Assembly: GCA_950022655.1 (NCBI GenBank) | Contig: OX465580.1 | Span: forward strand, 43,274,028-43,338,027 | Length of the DNA stretch: 64,000 bases | Source: Alentia gelatinosa | Lineage: Eukaryota > Annelida > Polychaeta > Phyllodocida > Polynoidae | Direction of reading: 5' to 3' | Shown: piece by piece, positions 38,926 to 50,700 of the stretch | How positions within the stretch are numbered: position 1 is the stretch's first letter | Layout: every line of letters starts with the position of its first letter | Notes under the pieces: generated by a model | What the model saw: the letters and a program-made list of their open reading frames with translations, nothing else | Database searches by the model: none | Told to the model about the DNA's origin: nothing | Made by a program: the position numbers and the translations under genes

Positions 38926-39818
38926 CAGTAAAACCCCTCTTCCGGGACACCCCGCTTAAGGGGACACCCCGCTTAAGGGGACAATTTCCTCGGAACAGAA
39001 ATTTTTCCCACTGTTAAGAGTTTGTTTTAACCCCGCTTAAGGGGACACCCCGCTTAAGGGGACACCCCGCTTAAGGGGACACCCCGCTTAAGGGGACACC
39101 CCACTTAAGGGGACACCCCGCTTTAGGGGACAGTTTTTCGGTACAGAAATGCTTAAAAACCCCGCTTAAGGGGACAGTTTGGAAGGACATCATATCAAAA
39201 ACACTGAAAATCCAAGTTTATGGTGCCCGTTTGTACGGGACAGACAGAACAATAGACTGAGCATTCTCTGGCGGGTCTGGGCGGGCCACAGTGAGTGGAT
39301 ATTAGTACCAGTGATTTTCGCGCCTGCTGAAGGTGCCAGGCAAGAGGCCCGCTTACAGGTTAGCTGTGGGCGACACAGAGAGGGCTGGGGGCTTTGAAGG
39401 TGCGGTATCTAGTGAGCCGTCGCGGCTCTGGGCGGCTCACGATGAGTTCTTTTAGGGCTGCTGATTTCTCTCAGAAGTTACTGGGGAGGGGGGCGGGGGG
39501 GGGGGCATTGACCGGAGGTATAAAAAGGAGCGAATATCACAAGGAAGGTATATCCACCTTCAACCTCTATTATCTATTTTTTTTTTTTTTTTTTGTATAT
39601 TTACATTCATTTATATTATATAATTTATATTTATTTACTTAATTATGTGTTATTAATAAACCTTTTAACCTAATAACCATCGTTTCCATCATTTATGTAG
39701 ACCTGTATTCTCAATTGTATAACCATTGACAGACTGAAAACCCCTCTTAAGGGGACACCCCGCTTAAGGGGACACTTGGCCCGGAACGGAGGGTGTCCCC
39801 TTAAGAGGGGTTTTACTG
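38926..39818. mobile_element. TA-flanked TIR element (pogo/mariner-like MITE) with internal minisatellite
   Basis: The left end CAGTAAAACCCCTCTT and right end AAGAGGGGTTTTACTG are inverted copies, flanked by TA (38924-38925, 39819-39820). CAGTAAAACC-type ends are seen in Tigger/pogo-derived MITEs. The 893 bp have no transposase. Near both ends are CCCCGCTTAAGGGGACA units. Confidence 0.85.
38947..39178. repeat. Minisatellite of 17-bp CCCCGCTTAAGGGGACA units
   Basis: About ten units, some adjacent and some separated by short spacers. Two further units lie near 39740-39772. Each unit is a near palindrome (CCCC-G-CTTAAGGGG). Confidence 0.9.
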
Positions 39819-41583
39819 TATTTCTGTTGGGACTTCTTTTTTCGGGGCGGGGGGGGGGGGGGGGGGGACTTCTGAGAGGGGTAGCCAACTTAAAAAAAAA
39901 TTAAATTGTCTGGTGGCCATTTTTTATGTGAATTTTTAATTAAAGGTTTAATTCTCTGGGGTCAACTTTTTGTAATCACACGAAGGCCAAGCAGGTACGT
40001 CTGTGGGGTGAGGGTGGAGGAGGGCAGCTTTTTGAATTTCCTTTCTGGGGCAGTTATTGGGGTATTTCCATGAAACATCAATTTCTTTTATATATTTATT
40101 TATGAGGGTGCTAACCTTCTTGTTTTCAATTTTGTTAACACCGATTCATATACCAAGGACTGTGCTTTAGGATTATACTTGGGGGGGGGGGGGGAGGGAA
40201 GAAATAACATTTAGAACAATGTTCTGTAAGGGGGATTCCTACCATATTTTCCAGGACTGGAGGCCTTTTTATTCTTTAATCTTTTTTTGTTAATTTCCTT
40301 TGGGGGGGGGGGGGTGTATTCCCGTTGGACCCACTTAATCTTTTTTTACCTCGATGTATAAACAAAGATACATTATTTATGTAATTGTAGGGTGCCAACA
40401 AAACGTCCGAAAAACTCAGCTAGTCTGAGAGACGTCTTTTTACCTACTATATCTAAAAAAAACTATGATTCTGGTAGAATCCACCTGGAGTACCGTATCT
40501 CCCGCACATAGAGACAGAGTCAACCAGACCTAGGCATGGAGACTGAAAAGCCCTGAGAGTGAGATTCTCGTACAGAACTTAACTGAATCCTGCTGAATTT
40601 TTTGTGTTTCTCTACACAGATGTATTTCTGTACTTCAGATTTGATTCTAGCTGTACTGAAATCATAACTTTGAACTGTACTTTTCCAATCTCCTTTTCTT
40701 GAGAGAATGCAATGAGATCACATTTTGCTATCTATTTACTCTGTGCTTGTAGTCGGTAAAATTGGTGTCACATGAGATGATGGTTGGGAACTAATTCATA
40801 GTTTCAGGTATTGATAGTAGGGGGTTCCACTATGCCCTCACCCTCTCAAATACGACGCGACGAAGTCGCTAGTCTCTTCATTTAAAATGAAAAATATAAA
40901 TACCGGTATCTTTTTTTTTGTGTGGGGGGGGGGGGGGGGTGTCCATGAGGGGACGAGATCAATTTTTAAAAATGTATTTCCCCTGGACTGTGCTAAGCAA
41001 GTCCTAGCGCCAAGTTTAAACAAAAAACAAAACATTTTTCTGGAAGATGGTATGGGACTTTTGGGGTACTATTTGTCAATATATCAGGTTGGGTGCGGAC
41101 CGTATTAATTTCCAATTCTATCATTGGGAAGGGATTGCAACTGCCAATTTCTGGGATCATTTCCCCTGGAATGTGCTAAGTGAGTCCTGGTGCCGAAGTC
41201 GCCAGCAACGGTAAAATACGCTTTTAACATATCTAAAATTTGTTGAACTTCAAACTGCCAGTAGTTATGGAAGATGTATAACTTTATGTTTTGCTGTAAC
41301 TGTAAGAACTAGTAACAACGAATAGTAGGCCTACTAGTAGGAATCCATGGGCGCGAATCCAGACACTGTCGCCATCTAGCGTTACTTGCTTAATTTATTA
41401 TGGAAGCAACAAATGTGAATCTTATGCTTCATTGGCCTGCATATTAAATTATTCTAGCTAGCAATATATTCCCCAACGACATACCATCAGCAAAATAAAA
41501 ATGCTTTAATATTTATTAAAATTTTAGAGGAAATAAAGTGTCTATATTCATTTGTATTTCTTGTATAGTGATGAAAAATTTAA

Positions 41584-41659
41584 CCAATAAGAATGGGCGT
41601 TGCAGTTAGCCCGGCCTCTTACGCAGCACAAGGGTACGACGCAGAGCATCCACGCCGGT
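41584..41659 (+). promoter_or_regulatory. Probable FUBP promoter and 5' UTR
   Basis: A CCAAT box (41584-41588) and a GGGCG Sp1-like box (about 41595) lie 70 bp upstream of the start codon in locally GC-rich sequence. No TATA box is apparent. A YY1-like CAAAATGGCGG lies at 41851-41861 inside intron 1. The transcription start itself cannot be seen. Confidence 0.45.
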
Positions 41660-41755
41660 ATGAGCAACTTTTATTCTGCTGTCGCACCGCCGAATCAGGG
41701 AGGGGGTATAGATCCCCAATCAGCTTTTGCCGACGCTCTTGCCCGTGCACGACAG
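41660..41755 (+). CDS. FUBP: FUBP exon 1 (start codon)
   Basis: Residues 1-32, [15 protein letters not shown] then [16 protein letters not shown], the conserved N-terminal helix of the FUBP family. The ATG follows an open GC-rich leader and is the first in-frame Met. The donor is CAG|GTAAGG. Confidence 0.9.
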
Positions 41756-44700
41756 GTAAGGAAATTTGATTTGATTCCTCTATTTTTCGATATGATGTAG
41801 GTCGAGTTTGTTTCCGCCCGAAAGTGGGTCACGGTCGTCGCCATTGTTGGCAAAATGGCGGGACCCTGCTTGACGCACATACAGAGCGTCTCTCCCAAAA
41901 GGTGGGTTTCTTTCCGCTCTCGGTGCGGTTAATCTAATTCTAGTTGTGTTAGTTTTAGTCCTTAACATGCGGAGCATGTAGTGAATGGATTTAAACATGG
42001 TTAGAACCCATTCTTCTGTGCTGAATGTTGTTGAAAAGATTGATAGGTAAAAAGACCTGCCTCGAGGGCTGGACGCGATGCTGGATCTGGCTTCACCATA
42101 AACCACCGGCTGGTTCTTGTTGAAACACGTGCACGCCTCAATCTATCTGTTACTGCCAAGTCCATGTAAGCAGCGATGATAAGTCAATGTACATACATTC
42201 ATGGCGACTCTATAGAAAAAGATTATTTCTCACCAATTATGTATTCTATTGTCCCATTTCGCCAATTGAAAAGGTGATTCAACATGTAACAGCGACATGG
42301 CAACGTGTTCGCGCATCGATGATTGAGGTGAAGCAGTCACGTGGCTGTTGGTTCAGTCGCTGATCATTTGTATTTCCATGGGATTATAATTTGTGTTTGA
42401 TTCGTTGCATAAAGTATCAAACGGGATATTCGTATTTCCGATAACAGGTTGTCCTCGTGCTTAACGCCGATAATTGACACAAAGCAAACCAACTGGGCGT
42501 ATGTAATGTGTACTCAACCTCGTAAAATAGACCATCGAGAAATCTATTGTATACGTGGTGATATGACTCTTTGTTCTTATGAACTCAGTTACACTATGAA
42601 TAATCGTGATATTATCAAAACATGACTGATTCTCTGTTGGGCTTTCTAAAAAAACTTATTGAAGTAAAAACTGAGGTTATCTCATTGTATTCAATTTATG
42701 CGTTTCTCACGTCTATGACTGTAATTGACTCGATCAACCAGTATCAAAATACAATTCTTCCAGGCATATGATATATTTTACAATTGCTCCAATACGGTTG
42801 ATTTAATATCGTCGAAAAGGGACAAATCTGACGCAGAATGTGTACTCGTTTATGTAACTATGCGTTAAAAAGTAGATGCGAGCTTTCCATTTTTTCTTCG
42901 AAATCCACGGTTTTATTTTCTGTATATGATTTTTTTTGTCCTTGTGTAAGACAAAATTAATGATCGAGCTTCATTCAGACCATTATAACTGAATCAAGCC
43001 TCATCAGTCACTCGGCTCATTGCCATGGCCGACCTGACGTAATTTTACATGAAACATATTTCCACGTTTTGTTTTGAGTCCAGCTTACATCTCTGACCTG
43101 AAAACTGGTTTAAGTATGAAGATCATATCCACATAGAAATAATCTCCCCTAGGCAGTCAGGTCGTACTTGGCAAGTCCCTTTGGTAATTTGCTATGCGTT
43201 TATTCAGAACTAATTACTTTGAATCATGGAATACACCCTTTGTTACTTTGAATAAGACGGCTTCGTGAAAGAAAACCCTTGGTGGCGTCATTAATTTCCA
43301 TGTTGTGCGTGTAAGCCGAGATACAAAGATATGTTATTTATAACTCAAAGAGTATAGGGGATTCTATGTGGTTTAGTGGCTTATTGGTCAAATGATCATT
43401 TTGGACTAAGATTTCTTCATTTGATTTCCTACCGATGGATTTTGTGCGTCTGAATTCCCTATACAAGTTATCAGGATTTCTGCATGTGTGTCATTTAAGA
43501 CCCACTGTTTGTCTTGACAGATAGCGGCTAAGATCAGCAGCAACCCTACGCCAGAGGCTGCAGCTGAGGCTGCTGCTCTCAAAAGGCCATTCGACGGTGC
43601 TCCCGATAACCAACCTCCAGAGAAGAAACTTCCCGGAAACGACGGTATGTTTTTCCCCACGCCCAGAAATAGAACGCACTTTTAAGCCTAAAACATGGGG
43701 GGGGGGGGGGGTGACAATTTTTCCTTTTATGTAGCTTTCCACTTGGTGATGGGTATGTATGTATGGAAACTATTTAAGAAAACTTGGTATTAGTCACTGG
43801 TTGATGTTAAGAAAGGCCTTTTTCTTTTGCAGCCTTATCAGTACAGTTGAGACAGATTGCCGACCAACAGAGGTATGTATATTTCTGATATAACATTTCG
43901 ATTTCAACCGTTTTGCATTAAGAATTAATGTGGCTCAAGGAGTTAAGTTTTTTATTTGCAGTACACAGACCTTATGAGGTTTGATCTAACAATAGCTTAA
44001 ATTGTCACTTATGGTTGAATAGACATTGAAATGAAATACTTCTTATTTCAGTCGGGCTTCACAAGCAGTCCAAGCAGCAGCTGCGGCGGCATCTCAAATA
44101 AATCAGAAGCTTGGTATGACCAGCAACTCACAGCCACCACTCGGAGGTCTCCCACAGCAACCAGGCATGGCTAATATTGATACCGACCACCTTAACCTTC
44201 AGGAGCGCCTACTAGGCCTCAGTAAGTTGCAAGTCTTTGCTCTTTTCAACTTCCTCATTTATTGAGATTGATTTGATGTACTACGAGGAGAACTTTGTTG
44301 CAGGTGATATTGTGTCATAGATAATTGCCAAAGACACAACCTTTTTAACAATACTTATTGGACGTTAAGCAACACAAACATGGCAGCTTTCCATTTTTCC
44401 TGGGAAGTCTGCTTCGTCATTTTCAGTTGAATGATTCTTTTATCTTGTCTAAAGTCTAATTGAACAAATTAGGCGTTAAACTACCCAAACAAACGATGTT
44501 TAAAGTAAAGATATTAAGTTTGATTTACGCCAAATATACAGTATTTGGAAACTCGCCATAGATCCTCAGACTTTAGGAGACGATAGCAACATTTTCCATG
44601 TTTTTGATTGTCTCTCCGTGGCAGCAATTGACAGAATAAATGCATCTTTATATTGGTTCCTCCTTGAGGGACCTTTGTTTGGTACTCTAGTATCAGACTA

Positions 44701-47700
44701 TTCTTCAGATGCTAAATCAAACCCGAAAGATCTCGCTCCACCTAGTGACAGCATCTAGTGTTGTCCCTGGATCTAAACTAGATCTACACTAATGTCTAAT
44801 AGCACATATTGGATGTTAAACTAGAAGACACTTAAGTTGTGTGCGCTTCTATTTATTGGTTGACCAACTGCTACTGCTCATTTGAATTTTATTCAGGTTG
44901 TTTTAAATTATAGGTAATGCGCAATAAACCTTTGCATATTTAAACTGCATGATAACCAAATTTATTAGCAAAATATTGAAATGTTTACTCAGTTTACGTT
45001 TCTGGGAACATTCTACTATACACTCTCTTCAGCTATGCAAACTATACAAACTCATCACAGCATGGCCCTCACTGATAACATTTGTTCATATGCATTTGTA
45101 TCATTGTACACACTAACTTAGTGTGTTGCATATGTTTGGTACTTGAATGTACCAGGCTTTGATACCAGGTGCTAGATTAAACGCGCAAGATCTTGCTCCA
45201 CCTAGTGATAGCATCAAGTGTTGTCCCTGGATCTAAACTAGATCTATACTTGTTAATGTGTTTCTATATATTGGTTGGTAACAAGTATCTCGTTTAGCAA
45301 GGCCTGTAATAGATAGTGAAATGACTAACTGCTACTACTCCTTCAGACATTTAAGACTTAAGACTTTAAGACCATATTGTGTATAACCATAGATCATGCA
45401 CAATATACCATTGGGTTTTTTCCCCACCCTGCATGATAGTCTGGTTTTATTAGTATAAGTTTAGGTTAACCTGGGTGACCAGTGTTCTAATTTGGGGAGA
45501 ATCTACCAGATACTTCTTCATTTATCTTCAAACTACACAAACTCTTCAGAGCATTTCCATACCAATAACAGTTCTTTCATGCATTTGTATCATTGTACAC
45601 ACATAAGTGTGTTGCATATGTTTGGTACTTGAATGTACCACGCTTTGATACCAGGTGCTAGACTAAACGCGAAAGATCTTGCTCCACCTAGTGACAGCAT
45701 CAAGTGTTGTCCCTGGATCTAAACTAGATCTACACTTCCTAATGTGTATCTATATGTTAGTTGGTAATAAATAGTGAAATGACTAACTGCTACTACACTT
45801 AAGATTTTCTCCACATTGTGTAAAACCATAGATCATGTACAATAGACCTTTGGGTTTTTTCCCCACCCTGCATTATAGTCTGGTTTTATTAGTATGATAA
45901 GTTTAGGTTAACCTGGGTGACCAGTGTTCTAATTTGGGAAGAATCTACCAGATACTTCTTCACTTATCTTCAAACTACACAAACTCTTCAGAGCATTTCC
46001 ATACCAATAACAGTTCTTTCATGCATTTGTATCATTGTACACACATAAGTGTGTTGCATATGTTTGGTACTTGAATGTACCAAGCTTTGATACCAGGTGC
46101 TAGACTAAACGCGAAAGATCTTGCTCCACCTAGTGACAGCATCAAGTGTTGTCACTGGATCTAAACTAGATCTACACCTCCTAATGTGTATCTAGACACT
46201 TAAGATTTTCTCCACATTGTGTAAAACCATAGATCATGTACAATAGACCTTTGGGTTTTTTCCCCACCCTGCATTATAGTCTGGTTTTATTAGTATGATA
46301 AGTTTAGGTTAACCTGGGTGACCAGTGTTCTAATTTGGGAAGAATCTACCAGATACTTCTTCACTTATCTTCAAACTACACAAACTCTTCAGAGCATTTC
46401 CATACCAATAACAGTTCTTTCATGCATTTGTATCATTGTACACACATAAGTGTGTTGCATATGTTTGGTACTTGAATGTACCAAGCTTTGATACCAGGTG
46501 CTAGACTAAACGCGAAAGATCTTGCTCCACCTAGTGACAGCATCAAGTGTTGTCCCTGGATCTAAACTAGATCTACACTTCCTAATGTGTATCTATATGT
46601 TAGTTGGTAATAAATAGTGAAATGACTAACTGCTACTACACTTAAGATTTTCTCCACATTGTGTAAAACCATAGATCATGTACAATATACCATTGGGTTT
46701 TTTCCCCACCCTGCATGATAGTCTGGTTTTATTAGTATGATAAGCTTAGGTTAACCTGGGTGACCAGTGTTCTAATTTGGGGAGAATCTACCAGATACTT
46801 CTTCATTTATCTTCAAACTACACAAACTCTTCAGAGCATTTCCATACCAATAACAGTTCTTTCATGCATTTGTATCATTGTACACACATAAGTGTGTTGC
46901 ATATGTTTGGTACTTGAATGTACCAATCTTTGATACCAGATGCTAGACTAAACGCGAAAGATCTTGCTCCACCTAGTGACAGCATCAAGTGTTGTCCCTG
47001 GATCTAAACTAGATCTACACTTCCTAATATGTATCTATATGTTAGTTGGTAATAAATAGTGAAATGACCAATTGCTACGACACTTAAGATTTTCTCCACA
47101 TTGTGTAAAACCATAGATCATGTACAATAGACCTTTGGGTTTTTTTCTCCACCCTGCATTATAGTCTGGTTTTATTAGTATGATAAGTTTAGGTTAACCT
47201 GGGTGACCAGTGTTCTACTTTGGGAAGAATCTACCAGATACTTCTTCACTTATCTTCAAACTACACAAACTCTTCAGAGCATTTCCATACCAATAACAGT
47301 TCTTTCATGCATTTGTATCATTGTACACACATAAGTGTGTTGCATATGTTTGGTACTTGAATGTACCAAGCTTTGATACCAGGTGCTAGACTAAACGCGA
47401 AAGATCTTGCTCCACCTAGTGACAGCATCAAGTGTTGTCACTGGATCTAAACTAGATCTACACTTCCTAATGTGTATCTATATGTTAGTTGGTAATAAAT
47501 AGTGAAATGACCAATTGCTACTACTTCTTCAGACACTTAAGATTTTCTCCACATTGTGTAAAACCATAGATCATTCACAATAGACCTTTGGTATAACAAT
47601 CTGGTTTTGTTATGCCCCATACACACTGGCGTAAAAAAAACCCGGTGTTTTTGCATGTACGCATGTCTATGTTCTAAGAATGCGTAGAAGAACTTCTTCT

Positions 47701-50700
47701 ACGCATTTTGAAATCTCAAAATACACTGCAAAACAGCGGAGATATGTAAAGGGAAGTCGGAATGCGCAAAAAAAATGCCACAATATGTACAGAAGCGTAA
47801 ATAAATGTTGCTGAACGTTGAGAAGCGTACTAAAACGTTAAAGCAAAGCAAACAATTTCGTAGCTAATATGTGGTCCCCACCAATTCAAATACATAGAAG
47901 AAACGCCAAATTTTATGCCAGTGTGACTGGGGCATTAGCACAAATTTACAATGTTTACTCAAGTGACCAGTTTTCTTATTTGAGATGTGCAAACTACAGA
48001 AACTCAACACAGCAGCTCACTTGTCAATAAATACTCTTGATACATTTTTGATATGCATTTGTATCATTGTACACACATAAGTGTGTTGCATATGTTTGAT
48101 ACTTAAAGTACCAAGCTTTGATACCAGGTGCTAGACAAAACACGTAAGGTCTCGCTCCACCTAGTGACAGCATCAAGTGTTGTCCTTGGATCTAAACTAG
48201 ATCTACACTTGTTTCTTTTCATTGGTTGGTAACAACTGTTTTGTCTAGCTAGGGTTGCAATTGATAGTAAAATGACTCAACTGCTACTAATCCTTTAGCA
48301 TTTAAAATTTTCTTCTTATTGTATATCACTTTAGATCATGCATGATAGACCTTTGGGTTTTTCCCCACCCTGCATAAAATCGGGTTTTGTTAGTGCACTT
48401 TTAAGATGTTACTCAGTTTGCTTTCTGGCAAGAACATACCACACACTCCATCACACCTGTAAATAACATTAAATGATCAGAGCATGTCCCTTACTGGTAA
48501 CAGTATAGTTCTTTTAATAAATTTGCATTTGTATCATTTAAACAATGTGTTATACATGCTGGGTACTATGCATCGATACCAAGTGCCAGACTAAATGCGC
48601 AAGATTTTGCTCCACCCAGCAACAACACCAAGTGTTGTTTCTGGATCTAAACTAGATCTACACAATAAGAATTTATCCGACTCCAGTCTATTATCTCATT
48701 CATAGTTGAAAGTTAATTGATCTAGTTAAATAGCCTAGAAGTAGGGACAGAGAAAATGTTGAATAGCAAAAGATTTTATCACACTTAATAAACAACCCTC
48801 TCACTCTTGTCTGTTGGTTGAACTCCAGAACAAGACAATTCTTGTGTCTACGCTTCCTAAAATATTATTGGAATTGTATCTATTTTCTTGCCCCTACATA
48901 GCAGTGAGGGTCTCCCTACTCAGCCCAAGCCTGGCTATGAGAATTTATGAAAATAGCATCTATATTACTAGACGATAAACGATGCATCTGTCTCATGTGA
49001 TTACACCATGTGTGTGACGTGTTGTACCTTCAGTACCATACTTGTGTGCAGATGCTAGATCAAACCCGCAAGGTCTCGCTCCACCTAGTGACTGCATCGA
49101 GAGTTGTCCCTGGATCTAAACTAGATCTATATTTTGCCCAAGATAGTTTCAAGCTACTTGAAAGAAATATTAACAAACATAAGTAGTAATGAAGTGCACA
49201 ACCTAGAGCCCACTGTTGTATTCCTGTGAAGCACTGGGTGTAGAAGTTGTGCCAGATTATTGCAAGATTTTCGCTAACACCATCAGGGTAACTGCCTAAT
49301 GAGTGGGGTTTGATAGTAGACCTTGCAACATTGACATAATTGTTTTAGATCACTCGTATATTACTAGACAATAAGCAATGCAGCTTTATCATGTGATTAC
49401 ACCTTGTGTGTGACTTGTTGTACCTTAAGTATCATACTTGTGTGCAGATGCAAGATCAAACCCGCAAGGTCTTGCTCCACCTCGTGACTGCACCAAGAGT
49501 TGTCACTTGATCTTAACTAAATCTAGGTTTTGCCCAAGATAGTTTCAAGCTACTTAAAAGAAATATAAACAAACATAAGTAGTAATGAAGTGCACGACCT
49601 AGAGCCCACTGTTGTATTCCTGTGAAACACTGGGTGTAGAAGTTGTGCCAGATTATTGCAAGATTTTCGCTAACACCATCAGGGTAACTGCCCAATGAGT
49701 GGGGTTTGATAGTAGACCTTGCAACATTGACAAAATTGTTTTAGATCACTCGTATATTACTAGACAATAAGCAATGCAGCTTTATCATGTGATTAGACCT
49801 TGTGTGTGACTTGTTGTACCTTCAGTACCATACTTGTGTGTAGATGCAAGATCGAACCCGCAAGGTCTTGCTCCACCTAGTGACTGCATCAAGAGTTGTC
49901 ACTGGATCTTAACTAAATCTAGGTTTTGCCCAAGATAGTTTCAAGCGACTTAAAAGAAATATAAACAAACATAAGTAGTAATGAAGTGCACGACCTAGAG
50001 CCCACTGTTGTATTCCTGTGAAACACTGGGTGTAGAAGTTGTGCCAGATTATTGCAAGATTTTCGCTAACACCACCAGGGTAACTGCCCAATGAGTGGGG
50101 TTTGATAGTAGACCTTGCAACATTGAAAAAATAGTTTTAGAAGATGGTTCAAGCGGCGGTATAATCCTCCTTTACATCCCCCAGTGGTTGCTGGAATAAC
50201 TACCCGTTGTCTGATTGCAGTGTCTCAAAACCATTGCAGTGTCTCAAAACCAAAGTCAACACGGGGTTCCACACTAAACCTCCCCATAGGCGATTGCTGC
50301 ACATCGAACATTTATATTTTCCAAAGTCAGTGAATTATGAGGGAGAATAATTTACTTATTTTTACCGACCCCCGACAGAAGTAATAAGAGTAATAGTTTT
50401 ACGCATTATGCCAGCCTCATGTATGCATAATTATCATGCGATTAACAAAGAATCCCTGTATTTCACTTGCAGGCAAAGGTAATGACGACTTCAATCCAGG
50501 TGTTCAGAACCCCATGGGCGGGCCCCGCATGGGTCTTGGAGCCGTCATGAACGAGGAATACTCGGTCCCAGACCGCATGGTTGGATTCAGTAAGTACTTA
50601 TTGAGAATAATGACTTGTTGTAATCTAGATAATATAAACAAGAAATGAGAACCGAACCTGATATGATCCTTATTTATAACATAGCAAGATGAGAAATACA

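Larger units (their letters stand above)
36960..40940 (+). repeat. Decayed repeat field with many G runs on one strand
   Basis: Thirteen G runs of 9-19 nt occur on the plus strand. They are at about 37003, 37171, 37571, 37753, 38557, 38639, 38742, 38835, 39495, 39849, 40181, 40302 and 40924. No comparable C run was seen. Most follow T-rich stretches such as TTTTTTTTT and GTATTTCC, which suggests an old degenerate tandem repeat. Gly/Pro-rich open frames here are artefacts. Confidence 0.75.
44222..50472 (+). repeat. FUBP intron 4: tandem array of structured repeat units
   Basis: From about 44640 to 50130 the intron is built of 12 units, mostly 396-490 bp apart. Each unit contains family A. The last three also contain family B. 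Copies A3-A7 are nearly identical over whole units, including spacers (CCCCACCCTGCATTATAGTCTGG and so on, period about 440 bp), so recent tandem duplication is evident. In older units (A1, A8, A9, A10-A12) the spacers differ but the A core remains recognisable. The last 340 bp before exon 5 are non-repetitive. Confidence 0.92.

Noticed and set aside
43406..43660. Minus-strand Ala/Leu-rich frames opposite FUBP exon 2
   Set aside because: They are antisense shadows of the exon.
44640..50130. Regularly spaced repeats resembling a CRISPR array
   Set aside because: Units are about 400-490 bp, lie in a eukaryotic intron and have an H/ACA-like core. Spacers are themselves repeated, so it is not CRISPR.
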